A stretch of 41,243 nt of DNA from Acidimicrobiales bacterium (GCA_017883135.1 JADGOE010000023.1:1-41243); one strand, 5' to 3'; counted from the first letter of the stretch, positions 1 to 8,392 are shown. Made by a program: numbers and translations. The notes: generated from the letters alone by a model not told the origin.

Positions 1-23
1 CGTCTGAGGGCGCAGTCTTGGGT

Positions 24-97
24 GAGCCGGATGCGGTAGTGCCGCAAGTCCGGTTCTAACGGGGGGCTCCTGGCCGCAAGGCCAGGGGCCTACCCAC
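24..97 (+). mobile_element. 3' end of a group II intron (domains V and VI)
   Basis: Positions 24-57 form a 34-nt hairpin with the layout of group II intron domain V. The lower stem pairs 24-31 with 49-56 and starts with GAGC, which contains the AGC catalytic triad at 25-27. A two-base bulge follows at 47-48, and the upper stem is GCGG/CCGC. Positions about 61-95 form domain VI: a GC-rich stem closed by a GCAA tetraloop (76-79), with an unpaired A at 92 as the likely branch point. The intron would end near base 97 (sequence AC). The reverse transcriptase ORF would lie upstream, outside the window, so it cannot be said whether the element is intact. It lies about 25 bp beyond the stop codon of the convergent ArsR-SRPBCC gene, an intergenic site typical of these elements. 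Confidence 0.8.
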
Positions 98-122
98 TCC
101 GGGGATCTTACCGGCAGGGGAT

Positions 123-908
123 TCAGACCGGCAGGGTGTCGCCGGTCTCGAGGAGCGTCTTCAGATCGGAGAGGACCCGGGGCCATCCGGTCGAGATCAG
201 CCGTTGGATGGTGCCGCCCTCGACCAGGTCACCGTGGGTCACGGTCAGCTTGACCAGCTCCCCTTCCTGCTCGAGGTCGAAGGTCGCCTTCGACCTCGGC
301 TCGGCGGCCACGGTCGCCCGCAGCCCGGCATCGAACCCGATGGCCACGGCCCATTCCGGGGTGAAGGTGTGCCAGGTGAACGACAGCCGCCAGGGCGGGT
401 CGGACTCGAGGACCAGCTGGTCCGGGTGGGCGATGGCCACCCCGTGGTGGTCCCAGGTCATGGGGGACCCAGCGGTCCATGCCGATTCGATGGCGGTCGA
501 CTGCCACCACCGCCGGGTGAAGGCGGGGTCGGTCAGAGCCTGCCAGAGCTGCTGCGGGGTGGTGCGGATATAGGTGACGTAGACGAATTCGGTGGTCACG
601 GCAGATTCCTCCAGTGCTCGTTTCAGATCGGTCAGCGCGTTGATGCGCGCCTGGTCGTAGCGGTTGATCCATCGTTCGGCGATGTCGTTGATGGACGCGG
701 CATTGAGGTAGTGCAGCTTGCTGCGGCCCCGGCGGAGCGTGGCCACCAGGGCGGCGGACTCGAGGATCGCCATGTGCTTGCTGACCGACTGGCGGGCCAT
801 GTCGAGCCCGACGCAGAGCTCGCCGAGAGTCTGGCCGTTCCGGGCACGGAGCGAGTCGAGCAGGCGGCGCCGGGTGGGGTCGGCCAGCGCCCGGAAGACG
901 CGATCCAT
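123..908 (-). CDS. ArsR-family regulator fused to a SRPBCC domain
   Basis: This 261-residue protein joins a winged-helix ArsR domain (about residues 1-95, beginning MDRVFRALADPTRRRLLD, typical of the family) to a C-terminal SRPBCC/AHSA1 ligand-binding domain (about 105-250). The HTH segment reads LGELCVGLDMARQSVSKHMA. No metal-binding cysteine pair of the arsenic type is visible in the helix, so sensing of an organic ligand by the SRPBCC half is more likely than metal sensing. The ATG at 908 was chosen because the canonical ArsR N-terminus begins there; the frame stays open further upstream, but that stretch lies inside the neighbouring gene in another frame. It is the second gene of an operon, 29 bp after the SRPBCC gene, and probably controls it through the palindrome at 1437-1458. 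Confidence 0.87.
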   Translation of the reverse strand: MDRVFRALADPTRRRLLDSLRARNGQTLGELCVGLDMARQSVSKHMAILESAALVATLRRGRSKLHYLNAASINDIAERWINRYDQARINALTDLKRALEESAVTTEFVYVTYIRTTPQQLWQALTDPAFTRRWWQSTAIESAWTAGSPMTWDHHGVAIAHPDQLVLESDPPWRLSFTWHTFTPEWAVAIGFDAGLRATVAAEPRSKATFDLEQEGELVKLTVTHGDLVEGGTIQRLISTGWPRVLSDLKTLLETGDTLPV

Positions 909-937
909 CCCGTGCCCATCGGATCGGACCGGCGGGT

Positions 938-1384
938 TCAACTCCAGCTGCTGATGGCGGGGTCGTCGGGGAAGGGGGTCGCCCGGCCGCCCTCGGCACC
1001 CTGCTTGAGGCCGAGCAGGAACTGGGCCCACTTGGTGCTGCAGTGGTGGAGGAACGGCGCGGCGGTGTCCCACCCCCCGTGGGTGAAGAGGAGCACCGTC
1101 TCGCCCTCGGCGTAGGGCAGGGCGAAGTCGAGGGTCGTCCCGACCCACTCGTCCGGCCCCACGGCGCACCGCCACGACACCTGTCGGTCGGGGGTGAGGT
1201 CGGTGACCTTCATGACCGTGGACGGCTCGGGGGCGCCGAAGTAGAACTCGAGCCGCTTGCCGACCGCGGAGTCGCCTCGGACGTCGGTGGTCCACCACCC
1301 GGCCAGCCCCTTGGTCGTGGCGACCGCCCGGTAGGTCTCGTGGAGGGGTGGGGTGATACCCACGCGGTGTCGGATGGCGTGCAT
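938..1384 (-). CDS. SRPBCC (AHSA1-like) domain protein
   Basis: This is a 148-residue single-domain protein of the SRPBCC/START-like fold. The N-terminal part (ITPPLHETYRAVATTKGLAGWWT) and the later FTHGGWDTAAPFLHHCSTKWAQFL segment match AHSA1-type proteins that are often encoded beside ArsR-SRPBCC regulators. Such proteins bind small hydrophobic ligands in a deep cavity, but the ligand here is unknown. The ATG at 1384 is preceded by AAAGGA, a good ribosome binding site. It is the first gene of the operon; the palindrome at 1437-1458 lies 53 bp upstream. No signal peptide or membrane segment is present, so it is cytoplasmic. Confidence 0.8.
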   Translation of the reverse strand: MHAIRHRVGITPPLHETYRAVATTKGLAGWWTTDVRGDSAVGKRLEFYFGAPEPSTVMKVTDLTPDRQVSWRCAVGPDEWVGTTLDFALPYAEGETVLLFTHGGWDTAAPFLHHCSTKWAQFLLGLKQGAEGGRATPFPDDPAISSWS

Positions 1385-1436
1385 GTGGAGTTCCTTTCGT
1401 CAGCGGGCCGGAGGATCCTGACGCGCTCCATCCCAA

Positions 1437-1458
1437 CATGCAGCCAAATGGCTGCATG
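1437..1458. promoter_or_regulatory. Perfect 10-2-10 palindrome, probable ArsR operator
   Basis: CATGCAGCCA and TGGCTGCATG are exact inverted repeats separated by AA. On the minus strand a possible -35 (TTGCCA, 1462-1457) overlaps one edge and a weak -10-like CATGTT follows the other. A bound dimer would therefore block transcription of the SRPBCC/arsR operon. Assignment to the regulator encoded at 123-908 is inference from position. Confidence 0.65.
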
Positions 1459-1484
1459 GCAAGGGTCGGCCTAACCTGCTGTTT

Positions 1485-1524
1485 CCGGGGTGTGCAACCG
1501 TCGGTGCGCCGATGGTTGCCCCGG
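1485..1524. terminator. Long GC-rich stem-loop after efeB
   Basis: CCGGG (1485-1489) and CCCGG (1520-1524) enclose an inner inverted repeat, 1494-1504 with 1509-1519, of 11 bp with one mismatch and a 4-base loop. It lies about 90 bp downstream of the efeB stop on the minus strand. No U-run follows, so termination is plausible but unproven. The inner GCAACC/GGTTGC arms resemble the GCAGCC/GGCTGC half-sites of the nearby palindrome, so a second regulator site is the alternative. Confidence 0.35.
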
Positions 1525-1614
1525 GGATTTGCTCGGACGGCGCATCGTGGGCATCCCACCGTGGCCCACTGCAGCCTCGACACCTCCTGCACGGTCGACG
1601 CGGCGACCCGGGGC

Positions 1615-2898
1615 TCAGAGCAGACCGTGCCCCCACGGTCGGGCCGGGGAGGTGCCGGACGGGCAGGCGAAGATCCCGCTGCCGGTGTGGAGCAGGTACT
1701 GGCTCAGCGCATCGTGCCCGGCGAGCCGACGTTGGATCGGGATGAACTGGCTCCTCGGGTCCTTCTGGAAGGAGATGAAGAAGAGCCCGGCGTCGAGTTC
1801 CCCGCTTGCGGGGTCCACGCCGTCGACGAAGCTGTATCCCCTCCGCAGTATGGCTTTGCCCCGGTTCGCGCTGGGCGAGGCCACCCGGATGTGCGCGCTG
1901 TCGGGTATGACGGGAAGGCCGCCGGCCCCGAGCGCATCGAGCGGGACCCTGTCCCGTTCGTGGTCGCTCCCCAGCGGGGCCCCGCTCGCCTTGACCCGGC
2001 CGATGGTGAGCTGTTGGTCGCCGAGGGTGCTCCGGTCCCATGCCTCGAGGCGCACCCGGATCCTGCGGGCCACCAGGTAGGTCCCCCCGACCATCCATGG
2101 TTGGTCGCCGGTCCGGTCCACCCAGACGAACCGCTGCATCGCCGCCGTGTCCGAGGGGAGCAGATTGTTGGTTCCGTCGCGGAACCCGAGCAGGTTGCGT
2201 GGTGTCTGTTGGCCGGCACCCGGCGAGGTGGTGCGGCCGAACCTCACTTGTAGGTAGCGGACGGTGGCCGACCCGAGGGCCAGACGGGTCAGGTTGTGGA
2301 CGGCGTGGAAGGCGACCTGGGCATCGTCGGCGCAGGCCTGCACGCAGAGGTCACCTCCGCTGCGGTCGGGCTCGAGGGCGTCACCGGCAAACGGAGGCAG
2401 ATCGACCAGCGACTCGGGCCGGCGCGAGCCGAGGCCGAATCGCCCGTCGAAGAGGGTGGGGCCGAAACCCACGGTGATGGTCAAGCGCGAAGGAGGAAGA
2501 TCGAGGGTCTCGCCGCTGTCCGGCGGAGGTGCGACCGGGCTTCCCACACCCGCAATTGCCTGGCCCGCGGTCATGCGTGCAGCCCCACCGGTCCACAGCG
2601 ACAACAGTGCGGCTAGGCCGTGCCCGTCACCAGCGGTCACGTCGTAGGCGGCGAAGACCATGTGGCTCTGCTGAGGGGTGACGATGCCGGCCTGGTGATG
2701 CCCGTGGAACGGCAGGGAGGAGGAGTCGCCGGCTGAACCGTCGGAGGCGGCGGCCCCGGCCGGCGCAGAAGCGGTCGCAGCAAGCAGGGCCGCCGAGGCC
2801 AGACCCGATCCGGCCAGTAGCCGGCGCCTGCTCACCGCCCCCGAGCGGGGCTGGTCGATGTTCGCCGCCGCCGGCTCGGCCCGAGAGCGCTTCTTCAC
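1615..2898 (-). CDS. efeB: EfeB-like dye-decolourising (Dyp) heme peroxidase, Tat-exported
   Basis: This 427-residue protein has a twin-arginine signal (SRRRLLAGSGLASAALLA, residues 23-40) followed by a Dyp-type peroxidase domain. The family motif GFRDGTNN is present (G238 to N245, with the acid-base Asp at 241). The likely heme-ligand histidine is H336 in DSAHIR and the distal arginine lies in RRGYSF (352-357). The C-terminal YLLHTGSGIFACPSG is typical of EfeB. The enzyme should act outside the membrane, oxidising ferrous iron or handling heme for the Efe system. The GTG start overlaps the efeO stop by 4 bp (GTGA), indicating translational coupling. Length is normal for the family. Confidence 0.9.
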   Translation of the reverse strand: MKKRSRAEPAAANIDQPRSGAVSRRRLLAGSGLASAALLAATASAPAGAAASDGSAGDSSSLPFHGHHQAGIVTPQQSHMVFAAYDVTAGDGHGLAALLSLWTGGAARMTAGQAIAGVGSPVAPPPDSGETLDLPPSRLTITVGFGPTLFDGRFGLGSRRPESLVDLPPFAGDALEPDRSGGDLCVQACADDAQVAFHAVHNLTRLALGSATVRYLQVRFGRTTSPGAGQQTPRNLLGFRDGTNNLLPSDTAAMQRFVWVDRTGDQPWMVGGTYLVARRIRVRLEAWDRSTLGDQQLTIGRVKASGAPLGSDHERDRVPLDALGAGGLPVIPDSAHIRVASPSANRGKAILRRGYSFVDGVDPASGELDAGLFFISFQKDPRSQFIPIQRRLAGHDALSQYLLHTGSGIFACPSGTSPARPWGHGLL

Positions 2899-3794
2899 GA
2901 CGGCGATCCTGACGTTCCGAAGGGTGCCAGCCGTGCCGCCTGCTGGGCGAGCGCCCGGCGCAGTCTGTCGGAAACGGCGGAATCGGGCACTCGGAGCGGG
3001 GGGCCAAGGGAGTCCACCGCTCGTTCGAGGACGGCGAACCGCTGCGCCACCGAAGCGGTCAGTGCCGGGGCCACCTGCCGGCCAACGGGCTCAATCGCGG
3101 AAAAGGCCTGGTCGGCTGCCCTGATGGTGGCCGTGATGTCCACGACGCCGAGGTGGGAGAACTGCTCCTCCCGACCGGGGAGGGCCATCTGATTGACCCA
3201 GCTCAATTCGTCGACGGCGGTGGTCCCGATGGCCTCGGGATCGAGGCGATCCCTCGAGAGGAGGTACTGGGCCACCGGCGCCTGGGCGGCGAGTCCCGCC
3301 ACGTCGGTCGCGGCGTTGCGGGATGACCAGAGGTCACGCTCCACGGCGTGCAGGCCCGCGAACGACTCCCCGGGGACGACCTCGGTGGCAAGCTCGTCGA
3401 GGGTGGATGCGTTGACCGGGTTGCGGCTCTCCAGCAACCGGAACGCGTCAAAGTCGGACTGGGCCGCCATCAGGTCGGCCTTGGCCGAAGTGATGTCTCC
3501 ACCGTTCACCGCCGACTGGAGGTTCCCGATATCGCCGACGAAGGCAGCGGACACGGTGCCGATGTCGGCGCGGTACACCCGCGTGGCGTCTGCAGCGGCA
3601 AGGGTTTCCGCCGGTGAAGACGCCACGCGGGACGGGGCGCGAACCGGTTGTGCGGTCCCCGAGGGCTGGTACAGGGCGGCGGTGGTGGAAGCACAGGCGC
3701 AAGTCACGACCGCGATCATCAGTGTGGCCAGCCAGGGTCGGACCAAGGGTCGCCGCCCGGAGGCCCATGGTGATGGAGTGGTCGTCCGAGTCAT
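2895..3794 (-). CDS. efeO: EfeO-like periplasmic iron-binding protein, M75/imelysin domain
   Basis: This 299-residue protein has a hydrophobic export segment at about 18-36 (PLVRPWLATLMIAVVTCACA) and an M75 (imelysin/EfeO) domain. The family's HxxE metal motif is visible as GLHAVERDLW (H149, E152). A lipoprotein cleavage site is possible at the VTCAC cysteines but does not match the lipobox well. The ATG at 3794 directly precedes the export segment; the frame stays open upstream but crosses the divergent gene's promoter. A possible -10 hexamer (TACCCT, 3835-3830) would give a leader of about 30 nt. It is co-transcribed with efeB by a 4-bp overlap. The EfeU/FTR1 permease normally found with these two is absent here. 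Confidence 0.85.
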   Translation of the reverse strand: MTRTTTPSPWASGRRPLVRPWLATLMIAVVTCACASTTAALYQPSGTAQPVRAPSRVASSPAETLAAADATRVYRADIGTVSAAFVGDIGNLQSAVNGGDITSAKADLMAAQSDFDAFRLLESRNPVNASTLDELATEVVPGESFAGLHAVERDLWSSRNAATDVAGLAAQAPVAQYLLSRDRLDPEAIGTTAVDELSWVNQMALPGREEQFSHLGVVDITATIRAADQAFSAIEPVGRQVAPALTASVAQRFAVLERAVDSLGPPLRVPDSAVSDRLRRALAQQAARLAPFGTSGSPS

Positions 3795-3896
3795 GAATGT
3801 GCTGGTCCTGTGTCCTGCGGGCGGGCACAAGGGTAGGTGATCGGGCGACGGTGTGGTCGGCACCATTCGGGGCCCAGGGGCTCGGTTCGCCGCAGG

Positions 3897-3902
3897 TAGA
3901 CT
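3897..3902 (+). promoter_or_regulatory. -10 hexamer of a leaderless promoter (TPR gene)
   Basis: TAGACT is followed by exactly 7 nt and then the ATG at 3910. No Shine-Dalgarno sequence is present, so the mRNA probably starts at the start codon. Confidence 0.6.
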
Positions 3903-3909
3903 GTGGCAC

Positions 3910-5205
3910 ATGGCACCGCGCACTCCCTCTGGTTCGCCGCGCCCGCGAGGATCCGGCGGAAGCCCGCGTCCCTCGCCGGGCCGCCCGGGGGCGGGCAAGA
4001 GCGGCCGGGGGGGCCAGAGCGGCGCGGGGTCGGACAGGCGCGGCGCGGCCGGGGATGCCGCACGACCTCAGCGTTCCTCGGGCGGAAGCGGGGCAGGACG
4101 TCCCGAACGGTCCGGACGAACCGGCGCGGGCCAAGGGCGACCCGACCGGGGTGGCGAGCAGCGCGGCACCGGGGCCGAGCCACGGGGGAGCCGGACCGGC
4201 GGGGGGCAGCGGAGCGGTAGCCCTCGGACCGGCGGAGGATCCCGGCCAGATTCTGCGTGGGAGGAACGGTCGTCCCGACCCCCGGTCGTGCGGAAGGGAT
4301 GGGGGAGTGTGGCCCGTCGCGGCGCCAGCACGGTGCGCGAGGGTTCGGCGGGGCACGGGCCCGACGAAGAGACCCCGGAAGGCCGCCGGCGGACGAGGAC
4401 GCGTACCGACGAGTTCATCCCCGAACGATTCGAGCGGACTGACGACCGCACTCGGGCGGGGTCCAAGTCGGAGAAGCTTCGACCGCCGGCCCACCGGGCG
4501 GTGCAAGCCCCCGCCGAGCTTCCTGCGGACATCGCGAACGAGCTGGCTTCTGCGGCCGGTCCGGACTGGAACCAGCTTCGTGACCGGATCACCGAGCGGA
4601 TGGCCGCCGGCATCGGCGCCTTCGAGCGCGAGCGCTACCGGGATGCATCTCGGATCCTCAGGACCGTGATCGAAGCCGTTCCCACCTCCCCCTCGGCGCG
4701 TGAGTTGCTCGGGCTGAGCCAGTATCACCAGAGCTACTGGAAGGCGGCCCTTCCCAACCTCGAGGCGTTCGCCGCACTCACCGGCTCCGTCGATCAGCAC
4801 CCGGTCCGTATGGACTGCCACCGAGCCCTGGGCCGGCCGAAGCGGGTGGAGGAGCTCTACAACGAGCTTCGCCAGGGGTCACCCGACCCCGAAGTCCTCT
4901 CCGAGGGTCGCCTTGTGCTGGCCGGGACTCGGGCCGACCGCGGGGACCTCACCGGCGCGGTCACGCTGTTGGTCGAAGCCGGGGCGGGGCGGCTGGTGCG
5001 CAACCCGGCCGAGCGCCACCTGCGCCAGTGGTACGTCCTTGGTGACCTGATGGAACGCTCGGGAGACCTCCCCAAGGCCCGAGAGCTCTTCTTGCGGATA
5101 CAGGCGGCCGATCCGGACGCCTACGACGTAGCCGAGCGCCTCGAGTCCCTCGGTCCTCCGAGCAAGGCGCGGCGGGCAGTGAACAGGTCCCGCGGCTCCC
5201 GTTAG
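3910..5205 (+). CDS. Arg/Gly-rich disordered protein with C-terminal TPR-like repeats
   Basis: This 431-residue protein has two contrasting halves. Residues 1 to about 190 are low-complexity Gly, Arg, Ser and Pro with many RG and RGG-like pairs, clearly disordered and very basic. Residues about 195-420 are helical tetratricopeptide-like repeats, including [33 protein letters not shown] and [20 protein letters not shown]. TPRs bind proteins; RG-rich tails often bind RNA. No catalytic motif is visible and the function is unknown. The start was set by the leaderless promoter 7 nt upstream. It ends 10 bp before fbaB, which has its own -10 overlapping this gene's end. It is divergent from efeO. 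Confidence 0.8.
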   Translation: MAPRTPSGSPRPRGSGGSPRPSPGRPGAGKSGRGGQSGAGSDRRGAAGDAARPQRSSGGSGAGRPERSGRTGAGQGRPDRGGEQRGTGAEPRGSRTGGGQRSGSPRTGGGSRPDSAWEERSSRPPVVRKGWGSVARRGASTVREGSAGHGPDEETPEGRRRTRTRTDEFIPERFERTDDRTRAGSKSEKLRPPAHRAVQAPAELPADIANELASAAGPDWNQLRDRITERMAAGIGAFERERYRDASRILRTVIEAVPTSPSARELLGLSQYHQSYWKAALPNLEAFAALTGSVDQHPVRMDCHRALGRPKRVEELYNELRQGSPDPEVLSEGRLVLAGTRADRGDLTGAVTLLVEAGAGRLVRNPAERHLRQWYVLGDLMERSGDLPKARELFLRIQAADPDAYDVAERLESLGPPSKARRAVNRSRGSR

Positions 5206-5208
5206 GCT
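5203..5208 (+). promoter_or_regulatory. -10 hexamer of a leaderless promoter (fbaB)
   Basis: TAGGCT is followed by 7 nt and then the ATG at 5216. It overlaps the stop codon of the upstream TPR gene (TAG, 5203-5205). No ribosome binding site lies between. Confidence 0.55.
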
Positions 5209-5215
5209 CTCCGCC

Positions 5216-6265
5216 ATGAACCTCGAACAACTGCTGGGCGACGAAGCGGACTCCCTCCTCGGCCACGTCTCCAAGGCGTTCGGAGTCGAGCACCTCGTCC
5301 TCCCCGGCCCTGATCACCTCGATCGGGTCTTCATCGACTCGGACCGGCCCCCGACCGTCCTCCGCAACCTGGGGACGCTCCACGACACCGGCCGGCTGGC
5401 CGGAACCGGCTACCTCTCGATCCTTCCGGTCGACCAGGGCATCGAGCACTCGGCGGCCGCCAGTTTCGCCAAGTTCCCCGCCTACTTCGACCCGGCACGG
5501 TTGTGCGATCTCGCCCTCGCCGCCGGCTGCAACGCCATCGCCACCACGCTCGGCGGCCTCGGCGTCGTGTCACGACGCTACGTCCACAAGATCCCCTTCA
5601 TCGTGAAGCTCAATCACAACGACTTCCTCAACTACCCGAACACCTATGACCAGGTGATGTTCTCCGAGGTGCGCCAGGCGTCGGACCTCGGGGCCGTCGG
5701 GGTCGGGGCGACCATCTACTTCGGATCCGAGGGTGCCGACCGTCAGATCGTCGAAGTCTCCAGAGCCTTCGCCGAGGCCCATCGACTCGGGATGTTCACC
5801 GTGCTGTGGTGTTACCTGCGGAACTCGGCATTCAAACAGGGCGACACCGACTACCACGTCTCGGCTGATCTCACCGGCCAGGCCAACCATCTCGGTGTGA
5901 CCATCGAGGCGGACATCATCAAGCAGAAGCAGCCCGAGAACAACGGTGGGTACAACGCTCTGAAGTTCGGGAAGACCGACCCCCTCGTCTACAGCCGACT
6001 CACCACGGATCACCCGATCGATCTGACCCGCTGGCAGGTCGTGAACTGCTACGCCGGAAGGGTTTCCCTGATCAACTCGGGTGGCGAGTCCAAGGGATCC
6101 GACGACCTGGCCCAAGCGGTGCGGACGGCGGTGATCAACAAGAGGGCCGGGGGCGCGGGCCTCATCGTGGGTCGCAAGGCGTTTCAACGTCCCACCGACG
6201 AGGGAGCCGCCCTGATCCATGCCATCCAGGATGTCTACCTCGACCCGGCCGTCACCCTTGCCTGA
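5216..6265 (+). CDS. fbaB: Class I fructose-bisphosphate aldolase, FbaB (DhnA) type
   Basis: This 349-residue enzyme cleaves fructose 1,6-bisphosphate to glyceraldehyde 3-phosphate and dihydroxyacetone phosphate, in glycolysis or in reverse in gluconeogenesis. It aligns along nearly its whole length with Escherichia coli FbaB as remembered: [63 protein letters not shown] and [18 protein letters not shown] are all present. The Schiff-base lysine should be in ADIIKQK. Cytoplasmic and metal-independent. The start matches the FbaB N-terminus and the leaderless -10 seven bases upstream. Confidence 0.96.
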   Translation: MNLEQLLGDEADSLLGHVSKAFGVEHLVLPGPDHLDRVFIDSDRPPTVLRNLGTLHDTGRLAGTGYLSILPVDQGIEHSAAASFAKFPAYFDPARLCDLALAAGCNAIATTLGGLGVVSRRYVHKIPFIVKLNHNDFLNYPNTYDQVMFSEVRQASDLGAVGVGATIYFGSEGADRQIVEVSRAFAEAHRLGMFTVLWCYLRNSAFKQGDTDYHVSADLTGQANHLGVTIEADIIKQKQPENNGGYNALKFGKTDPLVYSRLTTDHPIDLTRWQVVNCYAGRVSLINSGGESKGSDDLAQAVRTAVINKRAGGAGLIVGRKAFQRPTDEGAALIHAIQDVYLDPAVTLA

Positions 6266-6322
6266 CTGGTCCGGCCGCCGCCGCCCTGCGCTCGGCGTCC
6301 CGTTGCCACAGCCGGCCGGCGT

Positions 6323-6328
6323 TAGACT
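6323..6328 (+). promoter_or_regulatory. Probable -10 hexamer of the korAB promoter
   Basis: TAGACT lies in the 183-bp gap between fbaB and korA. Transcription would start near 6335, giving a leader of about 115 nt. Unlike many neighbours, korA has a clear ribosome binding site (AGAGGAG, 6438-6444). No riboswitch fold was recognised in the leader. Confidence 0.4.
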
Positions 6329-6448
6329 GCCCCTGGTACACAATCCATAGGTTCTGACATTCATCCGGGCGAGCTCCGACCAGGAGACACAGCGCCGAGG
6401 TAGATGTCCGGCGACTGAGCGCAGCAGACCAGCACGAAGAGGAGCACG

Positions 6449-8392
6449 GTGTCCGACACCACCACCGACCCGAAGCCCCACCAGCAGCTCCATCGCGTGG
6501 TCATCCGGTTCGCCGGTGACTCCGGTGACGGCATGCAGCTGACCGGCGACCGATTCACCACGACATCGGCCCTGTGGGGGAACGACCTGGCCACCTTTCC
6601 GGACTTCCCAGCCGAGATCCGGGCCCCGGCCGGGACGCTCGCCGGGGTTTCGGCATTTCAGGTGCACATCTCCGACCACGACATCTCGACGCCCGGCGAC
6701 TCGCCCAACGTGCTGGTGGCGATGAACCCTGCCGCCCTCAAGGCAAACCTGGCCATCCTTCCGAAGGGTGCTGCCATCATCGTGAACGTCGATGCGTTCG
6801 AGGAGCGCAACCTGGCCAAGGCCGACTACGAGACCAATCCGCTGGAAGACGGGTCGCTGTCGGCGTACACGGTCTACGAGGTGCCCATGACCTCGATCAC
6901 CACCGAGGTGTGCAAGGACGCCGGGGTGAAGCCGCGGGATGCTGAACGATCGAAGAACTTCTTCGCGCTCGGTCTGATCAGCTGGCTGTACACGCGACCG
7001 ATCGAGGTCACCATCGGCTGGATCGGGGAGAAGTACGCCGGCAAGCCGCTGGTGATGGAGGCCAACCTCCGAGCGTTCAAGGCCGGTTACCACTTCGGCG
7101 AGACCGCCGAGCTCTTCGAGTCCTCGTACGGTGTCAAGCCTGCCGTGCTGGAGCCCGGCGAGTACGTCAACATCACCGGCAACACGGCGACGGCGTGGGG
7201 GCTGATCGCCGCATCCGTCCGTAGCGGGCTCCCGTTGTTCCTCGGGACCTATCCGATCACCCCGGCCTCGGATATCTTGCACGAGCTGTCGAAGCACAAG
7301 CAGTTCGGCGTGCGCACCTTTCAGGCCGAAGACGAGATCTCGGGCATCGGCGCCGCCCTCGGGGCTGCGTTCGGCGGCGCTCTGGGCGTGACCACCACCT
7401 CGGGGCCGGGTCTCGACCTCAAGTCGGAGATGATGGGTCTCGCCATCAGCCTCGAACTCCCGCTGGTGATCATCGACGTCCAGCGCGGCGGCCCTTCGAC
7501 CGGCCTCCCCACCAAGACGGAGCAGGCCGATCTGCTCCATGCCATGTACGGCCGCCATGGCGAGGCGCCGCTGCCCATCGTGGCGGCCAGAACGCCGTCC
7601 CACTGCTTTGAGGTGACCGTGGAGGCGGTGCGGCTGGCCGTCAAGTACCGCACCCCGGTGATCGTGCTGTCCGACGGCTATCTGGCCAATGGGACCGAGC
7701 CGTGGCGGTTGCCGGACATGGACGGGCTTCCGACCATCGAGCCCGACTTCGCCGCGGGGCCCAACCACACCGATGCCGACGGCCAGGCCGTCTTCTGGCC
7801 CTATGTCCGCGACGAGCAGACGCTGGCCAGGCCATGGGCACCCCCGGGTGTGCCCGGGCTGGAGCACCGGATCGGTGGGCTCGAGAAGGCCGACGGCTCG
7901 GGGAACGTCTCCTACGACGGAGTCAACCACGAGAAGATGACCCGACTCCGGGCGGCGAAGATCGCCGGAATCGCCCACGACATCCCGCCCACCGATGTCG
8001 ACGGCGAGGACGGCGCCGAGGTGCTGGTCATCGGTTGGGGTTCGACCTACGGTGCCATCGCCGCCGGTGTGGAGCGGATCAGGGCTCGCGGGTACAAGGT
8101 GGACCAAGCCCATCTGGTCCACCTCAATCCGTTTCCGGCCGACCTGGGGAAGGTGCTCGGCCGCTATCGGCGCGTGCTGGTCCCCGAGGTGAACACCGGC
8201 CAACTCAGCCGGCTGCTTCGCGCCGAGTACTTGGTCGATGCCATCTCCTTCACCCAGGTCGAAGGCGTTCCCTTCCGCGCTGAGGCCATGGAGGCGGCCA
8301 TCCTCCGGCAGATCGAAGGCGTCGCCGCCGGATCGCCGGGCGACCCCGGCGTCGACGGCATGGCCACGTCCCATGGAAAGGCGTCCGACTGA
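6449..8392 (+). CDS. korA: 2-oxoglutarate:ferredoxin oxidoreductase, alpha subunit (gamma-alpha fusion)
   Basis: This 647-residue protein begins with the gamma domain of 2-oxoacid:ferredoxin oxidoreductases (about 10-195, GDSGDGMQLTGDRF), followed by the alpha pyrimidine-binding domain (from about 245, TYPITPASDILHEL, and FQAEDEISGIGAALGAAFGG with the thiamine-activating acidic residues) and a C-terminal domain (about 525-640). With KorB it oxidatively decarboxylates 2-oxoglutarate to succinyl-CoA and reduces ferredoxin, replacing or supplementing the NAD-linked dehydrogenase in the TCA cycle. Fused gamma-alpha subunits of this size occur in M. tuberculosis KorA. The GTG at 6449 follows AGAGGAG. 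The stop overlaps the korB start (TGATG). Confidence 0.92.
   Translation: MSDTTTDPKPHQQLHRVVIRFAGDSGDGMQLTGDRFTTTSALWGNDLATFPDFPAEIRAPAGTLAGVSAFQVHISDHDISTPGDSPNVLVAMNPAALKANLAILPKGAAIIVNVDAFEERNLAKADYETNPLEDGSLSAYTVYEVPMTSITTEVCKDAGVKPRDAERSKNFFALGLISWLYTRPIEVTIGWIGEKYAGKPLVMEANLRAFKAGYHFGETAELFESSYGVKPAVLEPGEYVNITGNTATAWGLIAASVRSGLPLFLGTYPITPASDILHELSKHKQFGVRTFQAEDEISGIGAALGAAFGGALGVTTTSGPGLDLKSEMMGLAISLELPLVIIDVQRGGPSTGLPTKTEQADLLHAMYGRHGEAPLPIVAARTPSHCFEVTVEAVRLAVKYRTPVIVLSDGYLANGTEPWRLPDMDGLPTIEPDFAAGPNHTDADGQAVFWPYVRDEQTLARPWAPPGVPGLEHRIGGLEKADGSGNVSYDGVNHEKMTRLRAAKIAGIAHDIPPTDVDGEDGAEVLVIGWGSTYGAIAAGVERIRARGYKVDQAHLVHLNPFPADLGKVLGRYRRVLVPEVNTGQLSRLLRAEYLVDAISFTQVEGVPFRAEAMEAAILRQIEGVAAGSPGDPGVDGMATSHGKASD

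Noticed and set aside
24-97. Hairpins at the left edge read as a tRNA
   Set aside because: No cloverleaf or anticodon arm can be drawn. The 34-nt hairpin and bulged A match group II intron domains V and VI.
909-1592. N-terminal extension of the ArsR-SRPBCC frame
   Set aside because: The extension is low-complexity Arg/Pro sequence and runs through the SRPBCC gene and its operator. ArsR homologues begin at MDRVFRALADP.
5570-8374. A 934-codon open frame antisense to korA and fbaB
   Set aside because: It is antisense to two clear conserved enzymes. Its product is His/Arg/Gly-rich without recognisable domains, the usual artefact of high-GC codon bias.
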